This document shows positions 33,018 through 41,028 of a stretch of DNA of 64,000 nucleotides, piece after piece. The position numbers and the translations under genes were made by a program. The stretch's first letter is position 1. Each line of letters begins with the position of its first letter. The stretch comes from Gilvimarinus japonicus. Lineage in GTDB: Bacteria; Pseudomonadota; Gammaproteobacteria; Pseudomonadales; Cellvibrionaceae. The notes under the pieces are model-generated. The model had not been told where the DNA came from, made no database searches, and saw only the letters and a program-made list of their open reading frames with translations. The DNA is taken from positions 3,844,001-3,908,000 of the forward strand of contig NZ_AP031500.1 of assembly GCF_042847215.1 (NCBI RefSeq), written 5' to 3'.

Positions 33018-33254
33018 ATGTCTAAGGTATGTCAGGTTACCGGCAAGCGTCCCGTGACCGGAAACAATGTTTCTCACGCAAAGAACCACACCAAGCGTCG
33101 TTTTTTGCCAAACTTGCACACTCACCGTTTTTGGATCGAAGCAGAGAAACGCTTTGTGAAACTGCGTGTGTCTGCAAAAGGTATGCGAGTGATCGACAAA
33201 CGCGGCATCGAGTCAGTATTGACCGACCTGCGTGCTCGTGGTGAAAAAGTCTAA
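33018..33254 (+). CDS. rpmB: 50S ribosomal protein L28
   Basis: A 78-residue large-subunit protein. The start at 33018 gives the standard MSKVCQVTGKRPVTGNNVSHA, and the rest (NHTKRRFLPNLHTHRFW, LRVSAKGMRVIDKRGIE) matches L28 fully. It is followed by rpmG after 15 bp in one operon. No Cys zinc ribbon is seen, so this is the zinc-free form. Confidence 0.97.
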   Translation: MSKVCQVTGKRPVTGNNVSHAKNHTKRRFLPNLHTHRFWIEAEKRFVKLRVSAKGMRVIDKRGIESVLTDLRARGEKV

Positions 33255-33269
33255 TTTAGGAGATATATC

Positions 33270-33425
33270 ATGCGCGAGAAGATTCGTCTGAATTCGTCTG
33301 CAGGTACTGGTCACTTTTACACGACCGACAAAAACAAGCGCACCATGCCCGAAAAAATGGAGATCAAAAAATACGATCCCGTTGTTCGTAAGCACGTTGT
33401 CTACAAAGAAGGCAAAATCAAGTAA
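33270..33425 (+). CDS. rpmG: 50S ribosomal protein L33
   Basis: A 51-residue large-subunit protein starting MREKIRLNSSAGTGHFYTT and ending HVVYKEGKIK. TAGGAG precedes the ATG by 6 bases. It has no CxxC zinc pairs, so it is the zinc-independent form usual in gammaproteobacteria. It is the second gene of the rpmB-rpmG operon and is closed by a strong terminator. Confidence 0.97.
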   Translation: MREKIRLNSSAGTGHFYTTDKNKRTMPEKMEIKKYDPVVRKHVVYKEGKIK

Positions 33426-33442
33426 ATACTGATTTTACCTTT

Positions 33443-33484
33443 GCACAAAAAAGCCCGGCCAGCGATGGTCGGGCTTTTTTGTGC
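33443..33484 (+). terminator. Rho-independent terminator after rpmG
   Basis: GCACAAAAAAGCCCGGCC and its near-complement TGGTCGGGCTTTTTTGTGC form a long hairpin with a T-run. It can also terminate rpiA from the other strand. Confidence 0.9.
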
Positions 33485-33512
33485 TTAAAGCCTGAGCTCG
33501 GACGTCCGACGT

Positions 33513-34187
33513 TTATTTCGGATATATCGTCTCGACCCCTTCCGCACGCCCCAGCAGCAACACATCGGCGCCGCGGCGGGCAAATAAACCGCTCGCGACC
33601 ACACCGGTCAACTGATTAATATCTGCCTCCAGCTGCTTGGGGTCAACAATCGCGAGCTGATGCACATCGAGAATGACATTGCCGTTGTCAGTCACCACCC
33701 CCTCGCGATACACCGGACTGCCGCCCAACTTAACCAGCTCGCGCGCCACATACGAGCGCGCCATAGGAATCACCTCAACCGGCAACGGGAAGCTACCCAG
33801 CACATCGACCCACTTACTCTCGTCGGCGATGCACACAAACTCGCGGGCCACGGCGGCGACAATTTTCTCGCGCGTCAGTGCCGCACCGCCGCCTTTAATC
33901 AGCGCCAGTTGCGCGTTTGACTCGTCGGCGCCATCCACATAGGCCACTAACTCGCCCACACTGTTTAAATCCAGCACCTCAATGCCCAGCGCTTTAAGTC
34001 GCGTGGCCGAGGCATCGGAGCTGGCCACAGCACCGGCAAATTGGTCTTTTAGCTCGCCCAGCATGTCGATAAAGAAATTTGCCGTCGAGCCAGTGCCCAC
34101 ACCTAAAATGCTATCGGCTTGCAGTTTTGGCGTAATGTATTCGATAGCCGCACGGGCCACCGATTGCTTAAGCTGGTCTTGGTTCAT
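33513..34187 (-). CDS. rpiA: Ribose-5-phosphate isomerase A
   Basis: A 224-residue pentose-phosphate enzyme interconverting ribose 5-phosphate and ribulose 5-phosphate. Motifs are LGVGTGSTANFFID, the catalytic DGADE (YVDGADESNAQLALIKGGGAALTREKI) and the C-terminal GLFARRGADVLLLG. The start at 34187 (MNQDQLKQSVA) has GAGG upstream; the longer frame from 34301 is not supported. It is divergent from ilvA. Confidence 0.96.
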   Translation of the reverse strand: MNQDQLKQSVARAAIEYITPKLQADSILGVGTGSTANFFIDMLGELKDQFAGAVASSDASATRLKALGIEVLDLNSVGELVAYVDGADESNAQLALIKGGGAALTREKIVAAVAREFVCIADESKWVDVLGSFPLPVEVIPMARSYVARELVKLGGSPVYREGVVTDNGNVILDVHQLAIVDPKQLEADINQLTGVVASGLFARRGADVLLLGRAEGVETIYPK

Positions 34188-34328
34188 GGCAACCTCGCAG
34201 AGAGTCATCGGGACACTTATTATACTCGCTCGGCAGCCGATTATGTGACGGCGGATGTAAGGCGTGTATAAATTGTTTATGATGGGCAGCTTTCCATCCA
34301 ATCGCTGTACTCAACTATAGACTTAGCC

Positions 34329-35843
34329 ATGCCGGACTCCTACATAAAACGTATTCTTAATGCTCGCATTTATGACCTCGCGGTCGAGACGCCACTGGAG
34401 CGAGCACGACTCCTGTCGCAGCGCACTGGCAACAATGTCCTATTAAAGCGCGAAGACCTGCAGCCAGTCTTCTCGTTTAAGATTCGCGGCGCCTATAACA
34501 AGTTATTGCAGCTAACCGATGAAGAACGCAAACGCGGTGTTATTGCCGCCTCGGCCGGCAACCACGCCCAAGGCCTAGCGCTGGGGGCGCAGCATTTGGG
34601 CGTTAAAGCAACCATTGTGATGCCGCGCACCACCCCAGCCATTAAAGTGGACGCAGTGCGCGCCCGTGGCGCCAAAGTGGTACTGCACGGCGATAATTTT
34701 GACGAGGCCTCAAAGCACTCGCAAAAATTGGTTGAAGAAAAAAACCTCACCTACATCCACCCGTTTGACGACGCCGATGTGATTGCCGGACAAGGCACCG
34801 TGGCGATGGAGATTTTGCGCCAGTACCCCAAACACATCGATGCGATTTTTGTTCCGGTTGGTGGTGGCGGCCTGGGTGCCGGGGTCGCCGCTTACGTAAA
34901 ATACGTGCGCCCGGACGTTAAAGTCTTTGCCGTCGAGTCGGCCGAATCGGCCTGCCTTGCCGCCGCGCTCGAAAGCGGCCGTCGGGTAAAGCTGCCGCAA
35001 GTGGGCATTTTTGCCGATGGCGTCGCTGTGGCACAAATCGGCAAAGAGACCTTTCGGGTACTCAAGCAGACCATCGATGGCGTGATTACCGTTAATACCG
35101 ATGAGATCTGCGCGGGCATTAAAGATATTTTTGAAGACACCCGCTCGATTGCCGAGCCCGCCGGCGGCGTAAGCGTTGCCGGCCTTAAAAAATACGTGGC
35201 CGAAAACAACATTGAGGGACAGACCTTAGTGGCCATCGACAGCGGTGCCAACATCAACTTTGATCGCCTGCGCTATATCTCCGAGCGCACCGAAATTGGC
35301 GAAAAACGCGAAGCCATTTTGGCAGTGACCATCCCCGAGCGCCCCGGCGCCTACAAAGAATTTTGCCGCGCGCTGGGCAAACGCAACATCACCGAGTTTA
35401 ACTACCGCTTTGCCGACTCCGACCAAGCGCGTATTTTTGTCGGTATACAAGTAGGCACCGACCCCAGCGACCGCGAAGAGCTGGTAAGCGACTTGCGCGC
35501 AAAGGGTTACGACTTGGTCGACATGACCGACAACGAAATGGCCAAGCTGCACATTCGCTACATGGTTGGCGGCCACGCGGTACAAGTCTCCGAGGAAATG
35601 GTGTTTCGGTTTGAATTCCCCGAGCGCCCCGGCGCCCTGTTGGCATTTTTAACCGAAGTCGCCGGACGCTGGAATATCTCGCTGTTTCACTACCGCAACC
35701 ACGGCTCTGCCTACGGCCGGGTCTTAGTCGGCATGCAAGTGCCCGAGGCCGAGCGCGCCCAAGTGAAAAAGTTTTTGGCCGAGATCAATTATCCGTTTTG
35801 GGATGAGACGGACAACGAAGCGTATCAGTACTTTTTGGCTTAG
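34329..35843 (+). CDS. ilvA: Biosynthetic threonine ammonia-lyase
   Basis: A 504-residue PLP enzyme that turns threonine into 2-oxobutanoate for isoleucine synthesis. The PLP lysine is in FSFKIRGAYNK, and the glycine-rich phosphate loop is VPVGGGGLGAG. Two C-terminal ACT-like regulatory domains (from about residues 325 and 420, beginning AVTIPERPGAYKEF and RFEFPERPGALLAF) are the feedback sites for isoleucine and valine. Divergent rpiA with adjacent ygfA follows the usual gammaproteobacterial order. The TAG stop is followed at once by a 7-bp repeat array. Confidence 0.96.
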   Translation: MPDSYIKRILNARIYDLAVETPLERARLLSQRTGNNVLLKREDLQPVFSFKIRGAYNKLLQLTDEERKRGVIAASAGNHAQGLALGAQHLGVKATIVMPRTTPAIKVDAVRARGAKVVLHGDNFDEASKHSQKLVEEKNLTYIHPFDDADVIAGQGTVAMEILRQYPKHIDAIFVPVGGGGLGAGVAAYVKYVRPDVKVFAVESAESACLAAALESGRRVKLPQVGIFADGVAVAQIGKETFRVLKQTIDGVITVNTDEICAGIKDIFEDTRSIAEPAGGVSVAGLKKYVAENNIEGQTLVAIDSGANINFDRLRYISERTEIGEKREAILAVTIPERPGAYKEFCRALGKRNITEFNYRFADSDQARIFVGIQVGTDPSDREELVSDLRAKGYDLVDMTDNEMAKLHIRYMVGGHAVQVSEEMVFRFEFPERPGALLAFLTEVAGRWNISLFHYRNHGSAYGRVLVGMQVPEAERAQVKKFLAEINYPFWDETDNEAYQYFLA

Positions 35844-35844
35844 G

Positions 35845-35952
35845 ACGGGTTACGGGTTACGGGTTACGGGTTACGGGTTACGGGTTACGGGTTACGGGTT
35901 ACGGGTTACGGGTTACGGGTTACGGGTTACGGGTTACGGGTTACGGGTTACG
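35845..35952. repeat. 7-bp tandem repeat array (ACGGGTT, about 15 copies)
   Basis: About 15.4 perfect copies of ACGGGTT begin two bases after the ilvA stop codon. Read as GGGTTAC, the unit resembles telomeric GGGTTA and can give stacked G-quadruplexes. It is a one-base variant of the array at 11296-11346. Copy number is likely to vary between strains. Confidence 0.95.
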
Positions 35953-35978
35953 CAATAATTGTAATCACACATCCACCT

Positions 35979-36090
35979 CTCTACGAAGCGCCGAGCCCCC
36001 TGCAGCCAGCCGAACGCAAGGACGCGCAGTAGCAGCATTCGTCCCTTTTTCGTCGCATTACAAAAAGGGACTCGCCCGGCGATTGAGGGC
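35979..36090. repeat. Dispersed intergenic repeat, copy B
   Basis: Contains CTACGAAG, TGCAGCCAGCCGAACGCAAGG and AAAAAGGGACTCGCCCGGCGAT, in the same order as in the longer copy at 21412-21654. It fills the non-coding DNA between the repeat array and ygfA. Nothing else is seen in the remaining bases to 36171. Confidence 0.5.
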
Positions 36091-36171
36091 AAACAAACCG
36101 AAGATTTCTCCATTAGTACGTCGTATGGCACCGCCCCCCCGAACAACACGACAATGATACGAAGCACACCA

Positions 36172-36831
36172 TCAACGAATCGCAATATACTCCCGCTCGG
36201 TGGCAATACCATCGAGCGGCACATCCCAACTGGCCAGAGCCAGTGCATCAACTTCTTGGCAACTGTGGGCCACCCCCACCAAGCGCGGGCGCTTAAAGCC
36301 TTTGCCGCGGCGCTTGGCCGCGAACGTGGTGTCGTAAAAGCCACCGCCCATACCTAACCTGCCGCCGGCGCGATCAAACCCCACCAAAGGCAACAGCACC
36401 ACATCTAGGTGACGATTATTAAGCGGCGCACGGGCGGGACCGACTGGTTCGGGAATACCAAAGCGATTGGGAGCAAAGCGGGTGTTGCGGGCAAAAGGGG
36501 TAAACCAAAGGTGGCGCTTTAACCACGGGTGTAACACGGGTAAATAGCAGCGCTTGTTAAGCCGCCAAGCGGTTGCCGCGACCGGGCGTGGGTCTATTTC
36601 GCCATCGCTTGGCCAGTAGAGGGCAATGCGTTGCGCACGGTTAAACCACGGTTGTTTTTGCAGCTGACGCAGTAAACCGGCACTGGCCCTAGCTTGAACT
36701 GCAGGCGATAGAGACTGGCGACGGGCACGTAGCAAGCGGCGCAATTCACGACGATTACTGTTAGTGGAGCGCGCGCTCGTTGGCGCATCGGTAGCGGTAT
36801 TGTTAGTTACGGGAAGGTTGGTGCGGGTCAT
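36172..36831 (-). CDS. ygfA: 5-formyltetrahydrofolate cyclo-ligase
   Basis: A 219-residue folate enzyme converting 5-formyl-THF to 5,10-methenyl-THF with ATP. The N-terminal RRELRRLLRARRQSLSP and the ATP/substrate loop VLLPLVGFDRAGGRLGMGGGFYD are diagnostic. The ATG at 36831 is taken as the start, the first codon of the longer frame being TTG. The first about 25 residues are a low-complexity extension not needed by the family. It is downstream of 6S RNA and zapA, the conserved zapA-ssrS-ygfA arrangement. Confidence 0.92.
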   Translation of the reverse strand: MTRTNLPVTNNTATDAPTSARSTNSNRRELRRLLRARRQSLSPAVQARASAGLLRQLQKQPWFNRAQRIALYWPSDGEIDPRPVAATAWRLNKRCYLPVLHPWLKRHLWFTPFARNTRFAPNRFGIPEPVGPARAPLNNRHLDVVLLPLVGFDRAGGRLGMGGGFYDTTFAAKRRGKGFKRPRLVGVAHSCQEVDALALASWDVPLDGIATEREYIAIR

Positions 36832-36847
36832 AGGCAAGAAATTAAAA

Positions 36848-37020
36848 ACCCCAAGATGCCGCTGTCAAGTTGGCCTTGAACCCTAGAGTTCAAGGGGTGG
36901 CGCCTGCGATATTATTAGGCTTTCCGTCGTGCGGACATGCTCACAAATACCGACGAGGCACTACCTGGTACAGCAGTATCGGCTCAAGGACTTAGTCGAC
37001 TGGCGTACATCCCAGGGTGT
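36848..37020 (-). ncRNA. ssrS: 6S RNA
   Basis: It lies between zapA and ygfA on the minus strand, the conserved ssrS position. The RNA has the hallmarks of 6S: closing-stem halves ACCCTGGGATG and GCATCTTGGGGT, GTCCTTGAGCCGATA, GTGAGCATG, GAAAGCCTAATAA and CCTTGAACTCTAGGGTTCAAGG. All are close to E. coli 6S in sequence and order. About 173 nt. It mimics an open promoter and holds sigma-70 RNA polymerase in stationary phase. Ends are estimated from the promoter and the closing stem. Confidence 0.93.
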
Positions 37021-37026
37021 GTTTGT

Positions 37027-37032
37027 ATTATA
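37027..37032 (-). promoter_or_regulatory. -10 element of the 6S RNA promoter
   Basis: TATAAT on the minus strand, 7 bases before the estimated 5' end of 6S RNA. A good -35 is not evident. Confidence 0.7.
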
Positions 37033-37078
37033 ACGCAAATTGCCGTTCGACCCCAAAAACTTCTGCCGCCAATTGCGA

Positions 37079-37378
37079 TTACTTAGCGGATAATTGATCC
37101 AGCTGCGCTTCAATTTTACTCTGCATGCGGTCGAGCGAGGCTTGATTGGCGCCAACCGAGGCGCCTGACTGCTGCGCCAGCAGCAATTCGTGGCTGAGGT
37201 TAAGCGCCGCCATCACGGCGATGCGCTCTAAGCCAATAACACCGCCCGAGCTTTTGATCATACGCATGCGCTCATCCAGCACTTGCGCCGATTGCACCAG
37301 CGCCACGCGCTCGTCTGCCGGGCAGGCCACTTGATAATCTTTATCGAGAATTTTTACGCTGACGGTTTCGTTACTCAC
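37079..37378 (-). CDS. zapA: Cell division protein ZapA
   Basis: A 99-residue FtsZ-associated protein that promotes Z-ring bundling. It has the ZapA globular head (VSVKILDKDYQVACPADERVAL, ARVLDERMRMIK-like QVLDERMRMIKSS) and a C-terminal coiled coil (ALNLSHELLLAQ onwards). It lies directly upstream of 6S RNA and downstream of the ZapB-like gene, so the minus-strand unit runs zapB-like, zapA, ssrS, ygfA. Confidence 0.93.
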   Translation of the reverse strand: MSNETVSVKILDKDYQVACPADERVALVQSAQVLDERMRMIKSSGGVIGLERIAVMAALNLSHELLLAQQSGASVGANQASLDRMQSKIEAQLDQLSAK

Positions 37379-37415
37379 CGGAAATACCTCTTGCGGCTGT
37401 TGCCTGGAACAAGCC

Positions 37416-37622
37416 TTACTGCGCTTCCAGACTTTTCAGTCGGGTGATCATGGCCTCGACGCGCGAGCGCGCCAGCTCGTTTTTCTCTACCAAACGCACT
37501 CGCTCTTGCTGCCACTCGCTCTCGCGGGCTTTTAGCTCGGCGTTTTCCTGCTGCAAGCGACCGCACTGGCGAATCAACTCATCCAGCTTAGCTTCCAGTG
37601 TAAGTATAAAATCTTCAGACAT
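37416..37622 (-). CDS. ZapB-like small coiled-coil protein (TIGR02449 type)
   Basis: A 68-residue protein that is almost entirely coiled coil (LEAKLDELIRQCGRLQQENAEL, ESEWQQERVRLVEKNELARSRVEAMITRLKSLE). Its position 38 bp upstream of zapA matches the TIGR02449/ZapB-like family of Pseudomonas relatives. A role in Z-ring assembly with ZapA is inferred from position and structure. Confidence 0.85.
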   Translation of the reverse strand: MSEDFILTLEAKLDELIRQCGRLQQENAELKARESEWQQERVRLVEKNELARSRVEAMITRLKSLEAQ

Positions 37623-37817
37623 AGCGGCAGGTGACCAATTGGGCTTCAGCGGCTACTATATTGCGCCCCACGCAGAGGGTCAAATGTTGTTGCCGCAATA
37701 TCGTGCATAAGCCAAAGCACACGATTTTTTTGTGATATTTGCCCATATAGCGCTGTCCAGATCAGGCCGAATACAACACTCGTGGTAGCATAAGCGCCGT
37801 TAATAGAAGGGTTACTC

Positions 37818-38402
37818 ATGACAGAAATCGAAAGAACCGAAAGCGAATTTGACCGCTGGGACGAATTGCTCGACCCACTGGGTGCCGTAAACAGCCCCGC
37901 CGAACTGCAAGGTATGCTGTGTGGCCGGCTCTGTGGTGCCCCGCTGAACGAGGCCGACTGGCTGCGTTTGGTGGACGAGTTTATGGCGCTAACGGAAACC
38001 CCTGATACCGCCACGGTTGATGAGCTGATTAAATTACTCACTGACACTAAAGCACAGCTGACCGGTAAAGGTTTTAGCTTTGTGCTGTTTTTACCTGACG
38101 ATGAGCAGGGCATGTCCGAGCGGGTAGAGGCGCTGTCGCAGTGGTGCCATGGATTTTTATCCGGCTTTGGCGCCGCCGGCGTGGTTGAGCGCGGCAATTT
38201 ACCCGAGGAAGTACAGGAAACGTTAAGCGACTTTGCCGCCATCATCCAGGTACAAGCTGACGACAACGATGCCGCCAGCGGCGAAGCCGATTTTATCGAA
38301 GTGGCCGAGTACGTGCGCTTATCGGCCCTTAGCCTGTGCCAAACCTTTGGCGAATACGATACGGCCGACAACAGCGCCAAAAGCACTAAAACGCTTCATT
38401 AA
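37818..38402 (+). CDS. UPF0149 family protein (YgfB/YecA type)
   Basis: A 194-residue acidic protein of the UPF0149 family: SPAELQGMLCGRLCG near the start, LPDDEQGMSERVEALSQWCHGFLSGFG in the middle, and EYVRLSALSLCQTFG near the end. It stands upstream of pepP-ubiH-ubiI, as in E. coli and Pseudomonas, 63 bp before pepP. The biochemical role is not settled. It has no SEC-C zinc tail, so it is the YgfB-like short form. Confidence 0.92.
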   Translation: MTEIERTESEFDRWDELLDPLGAVNSPAELQGMLCGRLCGAPLNEADWLRLVDEFMALTETPDTATVDELIKLLTDTKAQLTGKGFSFVLFLPDDEQGMSERVEALSQWCHGFLSGFGAAGVVERGNLPEEVQETLSDFAAIIQVQADDNDAASGEADFIEVAEYVRLSALSLCQTFGEYDTADNSAKSTKTLH

Positions 38403-38465
38403 TAGCACGCGGCTATTAAGCACCGACGTAGCAAGCGATTTTTACCACCGAACATCGAGGTCTGC

Positions 38466-39800
38466 ATGCGCATCACCAAAGCCGAATTCGCCCGCCGCCG
38501 CAAAGCCCTAATGAGCGTTATGGAGCCGGACAGTATCGCCATCGTGCCGGCCGCGCCCGAGTGCACGCGCTCGCGCGATACCGAGTACCCCTATCGCCAG
38601 GACAGCGACTTTTTTTACCTTACCGGTTTTCACGAGCCAGAGGCGGTGGTGGCGTTAATCCCCGGTCGCGAGCACGGCGAATTTGTCCTGTTTTGCCGCG
38701 ACCGCGACCCCGAGCGCGAAATTTGGGACGGCTACCGCGCCGGCCCCGATGGCGCCTGTAAAGATTATGGCGCCGATGACGCCTTTCCTATCGACGACAT
38801 CGACGATATTTTGCCCGGCCTATTAGAGGGCCGCGAGCGGGTCTATTACGCCATGGGCAAAGACGCCGGTTTTGATCGGCAAGTAATGGACTGGGTAAAC
38901 ACCATTCGCGCCAAGGTGCGCTCGGGCGCGACCCCACCGGGCGAGTTTTTAGATTTATCGCACTTTTTACACGATAACCGCCTTTACAAAAGCGCCGCTG
39001 AGGCCCGGGTTATGGCCGAGGCGGGCGAAATTTCGGCCCGTGCCCACGCCCGCGCCATGCGCTATTGCCAACCCGGCGTCATGGAGTATCAGCTAGAGGC
39101 CGAGATACTGCACGAGTTTGCCATGGCCGGCGCCCGTCACCCCGCCTACAGCACCATTGTCGGCGGCGGTAAAAACGGCTGTATTTTGCACTATATCGAA
39201 AACGACGCCGCCCTCAAAGCCGGCGATTTAGTGTTGATCGACGCCGGCTGCGAGCTAGAAGGCTATGCCGCCGACATTACCCGTACCTTCCCCGTCAGCG
39301 GTAGCTTTAGCCCCGAGCAGCGCGCCCTGTACGAGATCGTACTGGCCGCCCAAGACGCGGCCATGGCCACCCTAAAACCCGGCGCCCACTGGAACGAACC
39401 CCACGAGGTTTCCGTGCGGGTAATCACCGAGGGCTTAGTCAAACTCGGTTTGCTTGAGGGCGAGCTGGACAAACTCATCGAGGACGGCGCCTACCGCCGG
39501 TTTTATATGCACCGCGTTGGCCACTGGCTGGGCATGGATGTACACGATGTGGGCGACTATAAAGTCGGCGGCGAGTGGCGCGTGCTGGAGCCGGGCATGG
39601 TAATGACCGTCGAGCCGGGTATTTATGTCTCGCCCGATGATGAGCAGGTCGCGCAAAAATGGCGCGGCATTGGCATTCGCATCGAGGACGACGTCCTGAT
39701 TACCAAAGACGGCTGTGAGGTACTTACCAAAGCCGTCCCCAAAACCATCGACGCCATCGAGGCCCTAATGGCCGAGGCGGCCAGCGCGCGAGGCGCGTAA
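38466..39800 (+). CDS. pepP: Xaa-Pro aminopeptidase
   Basis: A 444-residue metallopeptidase releasing N-terminal residues next to proline. It has an N-terminal creatinase-like domain (residues about 1-175) and a C-terminal pita-bread domain. The metal ligands can be seen in LIDAGCELEGYAADITRTFP (two Asp), HRVGHWLGMDVHD (His), VMTVEPGIY (Glu) and GIRIEDD (Glu). The ATG has GAGG 6 bases upstream. It ends 1 bp before ubiH. Confidence 0.95.
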   Translation: MRITKAEFARRRKALMSVMEPDSIAIVPAAPECTRSRDTEYPYRQDSDFFYLTGFHEPEAVVALIPGREHGEFVLFCRDRDPEREIWDGYRAGPDGACKDYGADDAFPIDDIDDILPGLLEGRERVYYAMGKDAGFDRQVMDWVNTIRAKVRSGATPPGEFLDLSHFLHDNRLYKSAAEARVMAEAGEISARAHARAMRYCQPGVMEYQLEAEILHEFAMAGARHPAYSTIVGGGKNGCILHYIENDAALKAGDLVLIDAGCELEGYAADITRTFPVSGSFSPEQRALYEIVLAAQDAAMATLKPGAHWNEPHEVSVRVITEGLVKLGLLEGELDKLIEDGAYRRFYMHRVGHWLGMDVHDVGDYKVGGEWRVLEPGMVMTVEPGIYVSPDDEQVAQKWRGIGIRIEDDVLITKDGCEVLTKAVPKTIDAIEALMAEAASARGA

Positions 39801-39801
39801 G

Positions 39802-41028
39802 GTGAGCGAGCAAGAGGCGCCACTGGACCTTGCCATAATCGGTGCCGGCCCTGCCGGTGCTTGCTTAGCGCTGCTGTGCGCGCGCGCCAGGCCAGACTGG
39901 CGCATTGCCATTGTCGACCCGCACCCCGGCGTGCCAGACAGCGGCCCTTATCACCCAAGCTTTGATGCCCGCGCCACGGCGATATCGGCCGGCAGCGCGC
40001 AGCTGTTTGACGAACTGGACCTGTGGCAAACGCTGCAGCGCCACGCCACCGCCATCAGCGCCGTGCATGTCTCAGATCGCGGTTACTTGCCCGGCCAAAT
40101 GCTGGATGCCAGCGCGACCGGCATGGACACTCAAGGTTATGTTGTGCCCAATACCTGGCTGGGCCAAGTGTTGTTGCGCGCGCTCAGCGAGCAGAGCAAT
40201 ATTCAGCATCACAAGGCCGGCGCTACCGACTTTGTGCCGCAGGCCGGCAGCGGTCGTCTAATGCTCGACAACCACCTTGCCCCATTAACGGCGCGGCTAA
40301 CCGCACTGGCCGACGGCGCCAATTCGCCGCTGCGCCAAGCGCTGGGTATTACCACCCAAGACAAGCCCTATTATCAAAACGCCATTATCGCCAACGTCCG
40401 CTGCGCTAAACCGCACCTGGGCGTCGCCTACGAGCGCTTTACCGAAACCGGCCCACTGGCGCTATTGCCCCTAGGGCAGTCGCCACAGGCGCGCGAGATG
40501 GCGCTGGTATGGACGCAACCCAGCCATCGCGCCAGCGACCTGCAAAACGCACCCGACATCGAGTTTTTAGCGCGTTTGCAACAGCACTTTGGCCACCGCT
40601 TGGGCCGTTTTATGGCGGCGAGCGAGCGCCACAGCTACCCACTGGTGCTGCGCCAAGCGCGCGAGCAAGTGCGCTCAAACTTAGTGCTCGTGGGCAATGC
40701 GGCGCACTTTTTACACCCAGTGGCCGGCCAGGGTTTTAATTTGGCCCTGCGCGACTGCGCGGCCCTGTCGCGCACCATTACTACCAGCGACAGCCCCGGT
40801 GAGCTGAATGTGCTGCAAGGCTATCTTGCCCAGCGCGAGCGCGACCAGACCATCACCTCTCGCGCCGGCGATGCCATGGTGCGGCTGTTTAGCACCACAG
40901 CGCTACCCGCGGTTGCCTTGCGCCACTTAGGGCTGCTGAGCCTGGAGCTGGCACCGACACTGCGCAGCGCCTTTGGCAAGCAAATGATGGGGCTTACCCG
41001 CACAGCCCAGGAGGCCCGACATGGTTAG
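39802..41028 (+). CDS. ubiH: FAD-dependent 2-octaprenyl-6-methoxyphenol hydroxylase
   Basis: A 408-residue flavin monooxygenase of ubiquinone biosynthesis. The Rossmann motif IIGAGPAGACLAL opens the protein, LADGANSPLRQ is the DG motif, and GNAAHFLHPVAGQGFNLALRD is the family's C-terminal FAD motif. The start is GTG at 39802, one base after the pepP stop. It overlaps the next gene by 8 bp. The UbiH rather than UbiF/UbiI assignment rests on gene order. Confidence 0.9.
   Translation: MSEQEAPLDLAIIGAGPAGACLALLCARARPDWRIAIVDPHPGVPDSGPYHPSFDARATAISAGSAQLFDELDLWQTLQRHATAISAVHVSDRGYLPGQMLDASATGMDTQGYVVPNTWLGQVLLRALSEQSNIQHHKAGATDFVPQAGSGRLMLDNHLAPLTARLTALADGANSPLRQALGITTQDKPYYQNAIIANVRCAKPHLGVAYERFTETGPLALLPLGQSPQAREMALVWTQPSHRASDLQNAPDIEFLARLQQHFGHRLGRFMAASERHSYPLVLRQAREQVRSNLVLVGNAAHFLHPVAGQGFNLALRDCAALSRTITTSDSPGELNVLQGYLAQRERDQTITSRAGDAMVRLFSTTALPAVALRHLGLLSLELAPTLRSAFGKQMMGLTRTAQEARHG

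Noticed and set aside
35845..35952. CRISPR array
   Set aside because: The repeat unit is only 7 bp with no spacers, and no cas genes are nearby.
37646..38386. Serine-rich 246-codon frame opposite the UPF0149 gene
   Set aside because: Low-complexity antisense translation; the plus-strand UPF0149 gene is clear and syntenic.
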